A stretch of 64,000 nt of DNA. Origin: Aurantiochytrium sp. KH105 (lineage: Eukaryota > Sar > Bigyra > Thraustochytrida > Thraustochytriidae). Location of the stretch: positions 186,001 through 250,000 of the forward strand of contig BGKB01000085.1 in assembly GCA_003116975.1 (NCBI GenBank), written 5' to 3'. The notes beneath the pieces are model-generated. The model saw only the letters and a list, made by a program, of their open reading frames with translations. It searched no databases and had not been told where the DNA came from. This document shows positions 35,824-44,204 of this stretch, one piece after another. The number at the start of each line of letters is the position of its first letter. The first letter of the stretch is position 1. A program made the translations under genes and the position numbers.

Positions 35824-36792
35824 TCATGGCTTTTTGCAGGCCTGTGTTCCTGGCTCACTGGGATTGCCAGAAACAGAGGTCGATGTGGTCGCGGAGACTG
35901 CCTTTTGCACGGGGTGAGGAACCGGATGTGGCGGCCTGGTTGCGACCACTTTGGCGGCATCAATATCGCTCGCGCTGGGCGCGCGAGCACCGTTGGTATT
36001 TTTGTTGTCATTGTCATTGTTATTGTTACTGGCGCCAACCTTGTGATGGGACTTTGCATCAGACCCCGAGCTGCCGGCTGAAGCGGCGGCACTTGGTTTC
36101 TCTTCCTTTGGGGGAGCCCGCAAGAGCTCACCAGAAGGATCCTCGGCCCTTTGCGCGGGCGAAGAGGGCGCTGGGCCCGTGCGCGACATTTTCCGCTTGT
36201 CGCGAATAAAGACTGAGGCCGCGACCTCTTGCAAAATGAACTGCTCCTCGTCAGCATAGGCGCAGAGCGAAAGGTCGTCGCCCGAGCGAGCTGTTTCGTC
36301 AATGGCTCGGCAGGTGACCGCCAGAATCTCCTGCAGCGAGCGTGCGCCGCGAAAGACCCCAGCGCTAATGAGCGCAAAGGCGACGCGGCGAAGCTTGTGT
36401 TTGTGCGCGAGCTCGAGCGCTGTGACATACGCTGATCGGAGCTGGCCATCCTCTTCCCGGTGGTCCTCGTCCCGGGACAGTGGATAGCAGGGCCCCACGC
36501 TGTGAATGACAAAGTTCACCTGCAGCTTCCCGGCCACGGTGATCCTGCTTTCCCCCGTCGGTATTCGCACGCCGGGTTCCACCTGCGGGAGCTTATATCT
36601 AGCTGTGAGCAGCTCATTCCCGCCCGCGTGGTTGACGGCGCCGTCGATGCCGCCGCCGCCGAGACCGCCGACGTTGGCCGCGTTAACGACCGCGTCGCCG
36701 CAAAAGTCCACGATCGAGCCTGCGCACACGCGCACGAGCGCGCCGTGCCGCGTCGTCCACCTGCTCAGCTCGCGCACCTCGCGCGCCGGCAT
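35824..36792 (-). CDS. MacroD-type macrodomain protein
   Basis: 322 residues from ATG 36792 (MPAREVRELSRW). The frame is open upstream to 37233, but that part is GC-driven and includes a pentamer repeat, so it was left out. Residues about 15-190 are a macrodomain with DAVVNAANVGGLGGGGIDGA (near 31-50), FVIHSVGP and ISAGVFRGAR, the ADP-ribose-binding and phosphate-loop motifs of MacroD1/MacroD2 and bacterial homologues. The Asp in GGGGIDG, important for mono-ADP-ribose removal in MacroD enzymes, is kept. The last 120 residues are disordered, with an Asn/Asp run. Likely removes ADP-ribose from proteins or O-acetyl-ADP-ribose. Convergent with the COPI-associated gene. Confidence 0.9.
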   Translation of the reverse strand: MPAREVRELSRWTTRHGALVRVCAGSIVDFCGDAVVNAANVGGLGGGGIDGAVNHAGGNELLTARYKLPQVEPGVRIPTGESRITVAGKLQVNFVIHSVGPCYPLSRDEDHREEDGQLRSAYVTALELAHKHKLRRVAFALISAGVFRGARSLQEILAVTCRAIDETARSGDDLSLCAYADEEQFILQEVAASVFIRDKRKMSRTGPAPSSPAQRAEDPSGELLRAPPKEEKPSAAASAGSSGSDAKSHHKVGASNNNNDNDNKNTNGARAPSASDIDAAKVVATRPPHPVPHPVQKAVSATTSTSVSGNPSEPGTQACKKP

Positions 36793-37631
36793 GACGGGCG
36801 TCGCCTCGCCTCGCCTCGCCTCGCCTCCACGGCGCCGCCAAGACGAACGCGCCGCGTCGCGCGCGGGGCGACCCGGGCTTCGCCACCGCGGCCGCCAGCT
36901 CGCGCTCGCCCGCGCTCCGGCGCGCGGGGCGGGCCCGTCGCTCGCGGGCCGAGGCCGCCTCCGGTTTTGGCCGCCATGCCGCGACGCGCGCAATGCATTC
37001 TCTCCCGCCTCTCCTCTCCTTGCCGCGGTCGACCGCGGTTTGAAAAGACGTCCCTGCGCGAAGACGCGCGGAACTCGCAGCCAGAACTGGTCGCGACGAG
37101 TCGCGCCCCGCGCGGCGCCGACGCGCGCGGGCGGAGACGGAGAGAGCCCGACGCGCAGGCGCAGGCGCAGGCGCGGGCGCACGTGGAGATGCTCGCCGGA
37201 GAGCGCATAGGAGAGGGACATGATGATGGCCATGATTCGACGCCATGCTTGCCGGTTTCGTGCGCGCGACCGTCAGGCTGCGGCGCGGCCGGCGCGGCTG
37301 ACGTCGTGCCGGAGAGGAAAGGCCTGGTCGCCAAGGCCCGGACCGCAACCTGTGCAGCCGGAGCGCCCGCAGGTTTCCCGGCGTGGAAAGCTGCAGCTGC
37401 TAGCTCAGGGCGGAGGCCTGGCACGGTGGGGAGCCTGGTGCTCATAAAGTGGACTCTCGCGCAACCATCAGCGCGGACCTGGTCGCCTGGACCAGCAACC
37501 AGCAGCTTGACTCGGTGGGGGCGCGAGAGGATGATGCAGACGCTGTCCAGTCCAGCCCAGCCGCCACGGCGGTTGCGACAGCACAAACGGCGGGCAGACA
37601 AAACCCGAATTGACCCAGTCGCCGAAGGAGT
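36793..37631. promoter_or_regulatory. Divergent spacer between macrodomain and kinase genes
   Basis: About 840 bp, very GC-rich and open in many frames without protein-like sequence. A CGCCT pentamer tract (36801-36828) sits directly before the macrodomain ATG, and a GGCGCA run lies at 37157-37176. Confidence 0.5.
36801..36828. repeat. CGCCT pentanucleotide tract next to the macrodomain start
   Basis: Five CGCCT units begin 9 bp upstream of the ATG (minus strand), so they lie in the 5' leader. Confidence 0.9.
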
Positions 37632-38747
37632 ATGGGCGTCAGACGCCAAACCTTGCGTCTCGGCCAGGATGGCTTCGGCTTTGCGGCCGCGACCTTTGCG
37701 GTGACGGCGGGGGCGTGGTCCCTGAGCTGGCCTCGTCGCGAGAATTACGGCGACGAGGATAGCAACAAGAGACATTCCTTTGCAAGTTGCCAAGCCGCGC
37801 CTCTTGTTTCTGAGAAGAATCTCGTCAGATACCAGACCTTCCCCAAGGTCCTCGGCGTGGGCACATACGGAAAGGTTGTGCTCGGCAGGGACCTTGTCAC
37901 GGGAAGCCAGGTTGCTGTCAAATGCGTTCGCAGCAGGCACGTTAGCGAAGGCGAGGTTGCAGCGATGCGTGAAATTTCCGCCCGCGGCGGTCATGAGAAC
38001 ATTCTCAAACTCATTGACGTGGTGCAGGAGCCCAAGCGGACCCTCATCGTGACGGAGCTTGTCGCCGGCGAAGAAATGTACGAGCGCTTGGCGCGCGATG
38101 GGCCCTTTGCCGAGGACGAGGCCGCTGCCCTGGCAAAGGCAATGGCCGAAGGCGTCGCTTTCCTCCACGAGCAAGTCGGCATGGCGCACTGCGACCTCAA
38201 ACCCGAAAACGTCATTGTACAGACACCCAAGAAGGATGGCGCGGCATCCTTGGGCGCAGATCATGCACGCGTAGATGAGACTGGAACCCAGCTCAAAATT
38301 GTTGACTTTGGAAGCGCTAACATTTTGGCCACGCGTGCTGCGGAAAAGCGTCCCGACGATCGCCGCCTTGCTTGGGCCGGAACCAACGTGTACAGGCCGC
38401 CAGAAAGCTTTGGGGAGACAGTGGAAGATCTGGCAACGCCCCTCGGCAAAGAGGCGGATATGTTCGCTCTCGGTTGCATCCTTTTTATCTGTCTCTACGG
38501 CGCACACCCGTTCAACCCGTACGAGGATCTTGACGAGTCAGAGATTTGCGGTCGCATCAAATATGGCGAGTGGCGCTTCCTCGACGAACGCTCCGAGATG
38601 GTTTCGCCCCTGGCCAAAGATCTGGTTCGCCGCTTGCTTGACATCGATCCGCGCACTCGGGCCACGGCATCCGATGTGCTCCAACATCCTTGGCTCAAAG
38701 CAGTAGCAACACCAGCCGCTAAATCACCAGCGGCAACCATGATGTAG
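37632..38747 (+). CDS. Serine/threonine protein kinase, CAMK-like, with N-terminal hydrophobic segment
   Basis: 371 residues from ATG 37632. A hydrophobic stretch at about 14-32 (FGFAAATFAVTAGAW) may be a membrane anchor. The kinase domain spans about 67-348: Gly-loop VLGVGTYGKVVLG, VAVK lysine (about 97), a Glu in the C-helix region, catalytic loop HCDLKPEN (about 186), DFGS (about 225), GTNVYRPPES in the activation segment, DMFALGCILF and a C-lobe Arg in RTRATASDVLQHPW. All residues needed for catalysis appear present, but the loop reads HCD instead of HRD, so it is a non-RD kinase and may not need activation-loop phosphorylation. A 25-residue insert sits just before DFG. The substrate is unknown. 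Confidence 0.93.
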   Translation: MGVRRQTLRLGQDGFGFAAATFAVTAGAWSLSWPRRENYGDEDSNKRHSFASCQAAPLVSEKNLVRYQTFPKVLGVGTYGKVVLGRDLVTGSQVAVKCVRSRHVSEGEVAAMREISARGGHENILKLIDVVQEPKRTLIVTELVAGEEMYERLARDGPFAEDEAAALAKAMAEGVAFLHEQVGMAHCDLKPENVIVQTPKKDGAASLGADHARVDETGTQLKIVDFGSANILATRAAEKRPDDRRLAWAGTNVYRPPESFGETVEDLATPLGKEADMFALGCILFICLYGAHPFNPYEDLDESEICGRIKYGEWRFLDERSEMVSPLAKDLVRRLLDIDPRTRATASDVLQHPWLKAVATPAAKSPAATMM

Positions 38748-38940
38748 ACTTTGAATAGAAACAAAAGGCATGTAAACTAAACTTTGGAAAATTCATGGCA
38801 GATCCTCTTCGACTTTCTGACCATCATGGAGGATGACGACTTCGCTCCACCGATGCGACATGACCACCATCTCATCGTCATTTCCATTTCGCGAATTTGG
38901 CCAAAAGTAGGCAAGGCCTAGATCAGGAGCAAATCAGTAA

Positions 38941-38990
38941 GTGAGCGAGCAAGCCAGCGAGCGAGCGAGCGAGCAAGCAAGCAAGGAAGC
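38941..38990. repeat. GAGC/AAGC tetranucleotide tract in 5' leader
   Basis: Imperfect GCGA then GCAA units ending about 50 bp before the ATG at 39043. Confidence 0.85.
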
Positions 38991-39042
38991 GCCATTCAAG
39001 CGTCGTAGCCGCGCTCGCGGTCAACGTGCTGGCCGCACCGCG

Positions 39043-41277
39043 ATGCAAAGCTTCCTCGTCGACGCAGGGCGCGTCGGCGCGAGCGCTGGCGCAGGCGGTC
39101 TTGAGGGCCGTCGGAGATGGCGCGATGCAGCGCTCGCGCCAAGATTGCTTGTTCTCGACGACGACCACGGCGAACTGGTGCTCCTCGACCCTCTCGGACC
39201 CGCCGTCTGCGCAAGACTTCCGCTCGCGAGTATTGCGCAGCTCGGCTTTTGCGAGCAAGCGCTCGAAACTGCGTCGCCACGTCGACCCCAAAGGGCTCGA
39301 CTTGCGCTACTTTTGGCCGTCAAGACCTCGAGCGAGACCGTCATTGCTGCGGGCCCTCGCGACGCGGATGGTGGCCTCCGCATCGTGGTGGTGCCAAGGT
39401 TTGCCCGAGACTTTGATACGTTGACGCTGCGCATCTTTCAAAGCCCATGGACCGAACAGCTCGGTGTGCCATCTCCCGAGGCCAACAAAGTTCTTGCGAG
39501 CCTCGACGTGCAAGAAGACTGGACGTTTCTCACGCTCGAATCGTTGCAAAGCTTTGATGTCGAGTCCTTTGGGGAGCAGGCCTTTCAAGGCCCGCCTCAG
39601 CCCCGCTTTGGCGCCCCGCCTGACAATCTGAGGCTTGGCATTTCTCAAACTCATATTTGTCTTGCCCGAGCGGCACGAGTCTCGTTAGAGCAAAACAGAT
39701 ATGAGGAAGTAGATGCTGACAGTGATGGACTCGTTCTTCTGTATCAGGAAGCTCTTGCAGCTCTTTCGCGCCTCTCGCTTCTCGCAGACGCCGTCGTGCT
39801 CGTACAGTTTGCAAGTGGACGAATTCTTCGCTTCAGTTGCGCACCTTCTATTGATGTTCCGGCGCTCGTGTCTGTTCTTCTGGGCAGAGCACGTTATTTG
39901 CAAATGGATCAAGCGGGTCTCATTGCACACTCTGTGATGGGGTGGTTCGAAGGGTCCGAGGACACCGTGACGCGACTCGCCAAGCTAGCTGGCGTCAAGA
40001 CGCGTCCAGCGCCCATTGCACTTCCTGAGGGGTCGCAAACCTCCGCTTCGCCTACTTCGAGACACTCTGTGTCACCTCGATTGCCTGCAACTTTCCCCAA
40101 TCTTGAGAAAGATCTTGAGCCTGATGTTCATGTCGGTGCAAGAGAGGCAGACATGGATACTCATTCGCATGCAGACACGCAAAACGATGAAGCAGCCGAG
40201 GTGCTAGCCCGCGCTCAATCTCTCCTTGCAAAGTTCAACGATCTCTCAATGGGAGACTCGGTTTCGCTGCACTCGCAAAATATTGGACTGGACGCAAACA
40301 GCGAGGACAGCAATGCACAGGAAGATGACGAAGATGATGACGACGACGACGACGACGACGGCGGCGTCGTCGATGAAGACGGTAGTATCGACGAAGATGA
40401 CCCTGAGCAGGACGACGAAGATGATGACGAAGTTGACGACGAGGATCAAGACGAAGATCAAGACGATAACGAGCGAGGAGAGATGAGTAAGGAGTCGCAG
40501 TCCAATGGAAACAATACCACTTCGAATGTTTCAATGATGCCAAGTGTCCCCAGTGACACGCGTGCGGAGGACTCGCCGTTGGCTTCTTCCAAACCAGAGC
40601 AGCTCAGTGTGCGCTCACCCGAGCCAGCAAACTTTGTGCTTGCGTCTCCGCTCGAGTCTCAATCGCCTCCACCTCCGCCACCATCTGACTCGCCACCTCC
40701 TGCATTGCAACCACTCAAGACGAAAACAAACGATGTGAAAAGTGTACAAGCCGAACGCGATGGTGTGCCAAGTCAAATCGCGGGCTTGAACAAGGAAGCA
40801 GAGAGTGAAACGGATGCTCCAGGTGCTTCAGATGGAGCGCCGCAAGATGGACCGCCGCAAGAAAATATCAGGGAGGATGAAGCCACGGATGAAGAGGAGG
40901 AGGAAGAAGAACAAGAAGAAGGAGGAGCAGGAGAAGTGAATGCTGATACATTTCCTCGTCACGATGATGACGCTATTCATCCCGCAGAGACCGACGTGGC
41001 GAGCAGTGCGCACGACGACGAAAGTCAAGCGGGGTCTCCCCTGGACAAGACACTTGAGATTGCGAACATGCAGGCTGCCCGACAAGGTCTGAGCGTGCCC
41101 GTCGTAGGCGGTGAGGAGGACCGTGGCGTCCTTGGCGGCAAAATCGCAAGCCAGCAGCGACGGCGACGGTCGACCGCAAACCTCAGGCAACGTTCGCTCC
41201 AAGATAACGAATTCCCGGAACGATCGCGTTCCAAGTCGAAACGTAGAAGCACCGCCGCATCCTGCAAACAGCAATAG
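39043..41277 (+). CDS. Acidic, low-complexity protein with a structured N-terminal half
   Basis: 744 residues from ATG 39043 (MQSFLVDAGRVG); upstream codons in frame are a GAGC/AAGC repeat with no ATG. Residues about 1-300 look folded: alternating strands such as PRLLVLDDDHGELVLLD and LRIVVVPRFARDFDTLTLRI, and later ALSRLSLLADAVVLVQFASGRILRF, reminiscent of PH-like lipid-binding domains, but not provable by eye. Residues about 420-480 are an Asp/Glu run encoded by GAC/GAT repeats, followed by Ser/Pro/Glu-rich sequence, another Glu run, and a basic tail (RSRSKSKRRS). Possibly a chromatin- or membrane-linked scaffold. Unrecognised. Confidence 0.75.
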   Translation: MQSFLVDAGRVGASAGAGGLEGRRRWRDAALAPRLLVLDDDHGELVLLDPLGPAVCARLPLASIAQLGFCEQALETASPRRPQRARLALLLAVKTSSETVIAAGPRDADGGLRIVVVPRFARDFDTLTLRIFQSPWTEQLGVPSPEANKVLASLDVQEDWTFLTLESLQSFDVESFGEQAFQGPPQPRFGAPPDNLRLGISQTHICLARAARVSLEQNRYEEVDADSDGLVLLYQEALAALSRLSLLADAVVLVQFASGRILRFSCAPSIDVPALVSVLLGRARYLQMDQAGLIAHSVMGWFEGSEDTVTRLAKLAGVKTRPAPIALPEGSQTSASPTSRHSVSPRLPATFPNLEKDLEPDVHVGAREADMDTHSHADTQNDEAAEVLARAQSLLAKFNDLSMGDSVSLHSQNIGLDANSEDSNAQEDDEDDDDDDDDDGGVVDEDGSIDEDDPEQDDEDDDEVDDEDQDEDQDDNERGEMSKESQSNGNNTTSNVSMMPSVPSDTRAEDSPLASSKPEQLSVRSPEPANFVLASPLESQSPPPPPPSDSPPPALQPLKTKTNDVKSVQAERDGVPSQIAGLNKEAESETDAPGASDGAPQDGPPQENIREDEATDEEEEEEEQEEGGAGEVNADTFPRHDDDAIHPAETDVASSAHDDESQAGSPLDKTLEIANMQAARQGLSVPVVGGEEDRGVLGGKIASQQRRRRSTANLRQRSLQDNEFPERSRSKSKRRSTAASCKQQ

Positions 41278-41412
41278 GCATACCCCGGCCCATACTTGGC
41301 AAGTCTGACAAAGGGCCTGAACTTGAATCTAAACCTGCATTTGAATCGAGAATTATCTTGTTTATTACACGATCATGAAAAAGAAATAAATCGAGAACTC
41401 TGCTCGGATGAT

Positions 41413-41982
41413 TCATAGCATACGTAAGAGACCGCCTTGCAGAGATTCAATCCCTTCTCCTGTTTTGCACGATGTTCGAAAGTGCTTGACACCCCATAGC
41501 TCTGCCTGTCGATCGTGTGCTTCGTCTGATACAAAGGTAGTGCCTTCCATACCTACTGTATCGACTTTGTTACGTACAAGGATAATGGGAGCGTTTGGAA
41601 TTGCGCGCAAAGCTTCGTTGCGCCAAAACATGCATCGCTCTAAAGATTCGGGTCTCGAGGCGTCATATACCAGGATTACTGCATGGGCCCCGCGATAGTT
41701 TTGCTGCACGATCGGAACATAGCGCGGCGCCCCGCTGCACGTCCAGAGTTCCAGGACAACAACTTCGGAGCCGCCTAGGGCCAGAACTTCATTGCACGAA
41801 ACCTCGACGCCCAGCGTCTCGCAGTGAGCCTCCTCAAAAGGTTTGCTCAAGAGGCGTCGAACAACGCTTTTCTTGCCCGTCTTCCGATCGCCGAGCAAGA
41901 CTACCTTGAGTTTGCGCATTGCCGACGGCTCTCCTCCTCCAGCATGATTCGTCCTGACATTGCTTTCTGCGTGCGCCGTCAT
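41413..41982 (-). CDS. Atypical Ras/Rab-superfamily GTPase lacking the G3 aspartate
   Basis: 189 residues from ATG 41982; a second ATG at 41919 (MRKLKVVLLGD) starts right at the fold. G1 is GDRKTGKKS (about 31-39), the G2 Thr is probably in ETLGVEV, G4 is NKVD (about 138) and G5 is SCKTG (about 171), all recognisable. G3 should be DxxGQ but reads TCSGA within LELWTCSGAPRY, so the Mg2+-coordinating Asp and the catalytic Gln are both gone. Such proteins usually bind GTP tightly, or fail to hydrolyse it. No C-terminal prenylation CaaX is present (ends GGLLRML). Rab-like IFT GTPases are one possible home. Confidence 0.85.
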   Translation of the reverse strand: MTAHAESNVRTNHAGGGEPSAMRKLKVVLLGDRKTGKKSVVRRLLSKPFEEAHCETLGVEVSCNEVLALGGSEVVVLELWTCSGAPRYVPIVQQNYRGAHAVILVYDASRPESLERCMFWRNEALRAIPNAPIILVRNKVDTVGMEGTTFVSDEAHDRQAELWGVKHFRTSCKTGEGIESLQGGLLRML

Positions 41983-42594
41983 GGTCTTTGCACCAGGAAC
42001 GTGCTCCAAAAGTGGTAGCCGCCACGCCAGCCCGTTCCGTGTTTACTGTCGGGCCTACAGTAGCCGCTTCTCTCCAGGCCCAAGGCAAGCATTTATTGTT
42101 AGTCGGGCAAAGTCCGCAAGAAGAAAAACTTGAAAAAGAAGAAGAAGAAGAAGAAGAAGAAATCGCTAGGACGACTCCAGTATCACATCAAGAAGCCCCC
42201 ATGCCCATAATGATGATCCAGGACCCCCCATCTAACGGCTCGCACGGTGGAAAAAAATAAATAAAATCCCCCATGCTTTTCCTGCGAGTCTTGAGCCGAG
42301 CGAGAGACAGATCCCACTTGCAGAACCGTCACAGGATCTTGTGACATCGTGCTCTGCTGCACACAAAAGCAAAGACGACCTTCGCCCATCCTCAGGCCTC
42401 ATGCTCACTGTCAGGCCTCACGCATCAAGGCAACGAACGAGAGCACATAGGCCTACGCATTCCACCTCGCCCGTAACCGCCACATTCGATTACGGTTTTG
42501 TAACGTATCCCAACGCCTCAAGCGGGGCTTGCCAATCTGCGGACGCCAGACTCCATACCCGCGCCGACGTGGACCGCAGCGCGCAAGCAAGACG
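41983..42594. promoter_or_regulatory. Divergent spacer between GTPase and WDR61 genes
   Basis: About 610 bp with a GAA tract at 42137-42160. No gene is supported. It should hold the promoters of both neighbours, whose starts face away from each other. Confidence 0.5.
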
Positions 42595-43864
42595 ATGGTA
42601 AGTGGCGTCATGGCGCGCGCCCAGACACCTTGCACCGCCCGCGCCCGCCACTTTTGCGGCTTAAAGCCGCGCGAAAGCTCGCAGAAGGAATCGAAGCGAC
42701 ACGGCCGAGTGATGAACGGCGCGCGACGACGACGGCGACAACGCAGAACGGCATACTTGAGGCAAGAGGAAGAAGGAGAGGGGAGGATATGGGCGGAGCT
42801 TGGGACGGGCGAATTCTTTGGATGAAAACTAGGGCAAAGTTGTCCTCGATGCGATCTTTGGAAGCCCACGAATGTGGATCATCAATCAACTGACGCGTGG
42901 CATGTGTATCTTGCTTGTCGCGAATGACTGCGAACAACAGAGCGCCAAACAGCACAAGGTAGAAGAGGCGCACAAGGATGCGATCTTCACCGTGGATTGG
43001 TTCAGGCACGCCTCTGAAAATCAACTCCTCACGGGGTCCGTGGACGAGACGGTAGCCTCGTGGGTGATGAAGGACCAAAAGGGCAAAGAAGAAGCCTCGC
43101 TCAACATGGTCTTCCCTGAACACAGTCTTGGTACCATTTCAGTCGTGGGCAACCCGATGCACCCGATTGCCATTTCCTCAGCCATGGACACGCGAATTCG
43201 TATCCTGGATTTGCAAAGCGGGGCCGTCAAGTCGACCGTCGACGTTGGACCCGTCGAGTGCTGGAAGATGGCTTGCGCGCCGAACGGGGCAAAGATGGCC
43301 TCTGGAACGCACACGGGAGCCATTAACATTTGGGACATCGAGACACACAAGCTGGAAAACACGCTCGAAACCCAGGCAGGCTTTGCACTCACTACCGCCT
43401 ACAGCGCAGACGGCAAGCTCATCGCAACAGGAACAAAGGACGGCGCAATTTTCATCTTTGACCTGGCGAGTGGCAAGCAAATTGCTTCTCTTACAAACCA
43501 CACCTTGCCTGTCCGCTCTTTGGCGTTTTCTCCCGATGGTGCTGTCCTCTACTCCGCGAGTGACGACATGACCGTGGGCATTTATGATGCTGTCAAGGGC
43601 TCACAAATCGGCAGTCTCCGAGGTCACCTCTCCTGGGTCATGGATGTGGCCGCTAGCCCGGATAAGCGCCTTGTCGCGACAGGATCGAGCGACAATACCG
43701 TCAAGCTTTGGGATGTTATTGATCGTTCTTGCGTGCAGACCTTTGAAAAGTCACACACAGGCCAGGTCCACGGCGTCTCGTTCAATCACGATGGCTCAAG
43801 GCTCGCCTCGGTCGGTGGCGAGGGTACCATCCAAACGTACACCATTTCTACGCCAACAGCATAA
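42595..43864 (+). CDS. WDR61: WD40 protein, WDR61/SKI8 homologue, spliced after the start codon
   Basis: Proposed structure: exon 1 coding part is only ATG (42595-42597), followed directly by GTAAGT; the intron runs 42598-42940, ending ACAACAG; exon 2 is 42941-43864. The product is 308 residues, close to the usual 305. Without splicing the frame would begin MWIINQLTRGMC, which does not fit the family. It holds seven WD repeats: AHKDAIFTVDWF, LLTGSVDETVASW, VDVGPVECWKMACAPNG, GTHTGAINIWDIE, GTKDGAIFIFDLASGK, SASDDMTVGIYDAVKGS, SSDNTVKLWDV and a closing VGGEGTIQTYTI. Family members serve in the Ski complex with the cytosolic exosome and in the Paf1 transcription complex. Confidence 0.9.
42598..42940 (+). 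other. Intron of the WDR61 homologue (343 nt)
   Basis: The donor ATG|GTAAGT is canonical; the acceptor is CGAACAACAG|AGC with an ATGACTG branch-like string about 16 nt before it. A near-palindrome GCGGCTT-A-AAGCCGC lies inside (42656-42670). Joining gives phase 0 and the reading M-SAKQHKVEEAHKDAIF. Confidence 0.7.
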
Positions 43865-44204
43865 TCGTTCGATCAATAACATCAGAAGCCGTAGACACGA
43901 ATGACTGATTGGGGTTTATTTTTTACAGTACATCTTTGCGATTATTGTGGTATGCTTATTCCGCACTGCGCGTTTCTTGTCATGAATCATTTTGCTTGGC
44001 TTGGTGCTCTGACTTGGATACCAATTACGCCATTACTACGTCCACAGCATAATCGTTCGGCGATCAAAAACATCAAAAGCCAAATAATTGATTGGAGGTT
44101 TACTCTTTTTACAGTGTTACATCTTTGCGATTATTGTACAGTTCCCGCACTACGCGTTGTTTGTCAAGACTCTTCTTCTTGGCATGTTTTGTCGACTTGG
44201 ACGC
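43842..44204. repeat. Tandem duplication of the WDR61/NSUN2 convergent 3' junction
   Basis: Copy 1 (about 43842-44022) and copy 2 (about 44030-44204) align along their length. Both contain the last codons of WDR61 (ACAGCATAA then TCGTTCG), the string CATCTTTGCGATTATTGT and a GACTTGGA end. Copy 1 provides the real WDR61 stop; copy 2 provides the coding tail of the NSUN2-like gene on the other strand. Each copy keeps a decayed version of the other gene's end. Confidence 0.8.

Noticed and set aside
36765-38507. 580-codon open frame on the minus strand across the kinase gene
   Set aside because: It lies antisense to a kinase with full motifs; the composition is a mirror of that gene and the GC-rich spacer, with no domain features.
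38941-39042. N-terminal extension of the acidic protein
   Set aside because: The frame is open but begins with GTG and consists of a GAGC/AAGC repeat; the first ATG is 39043.
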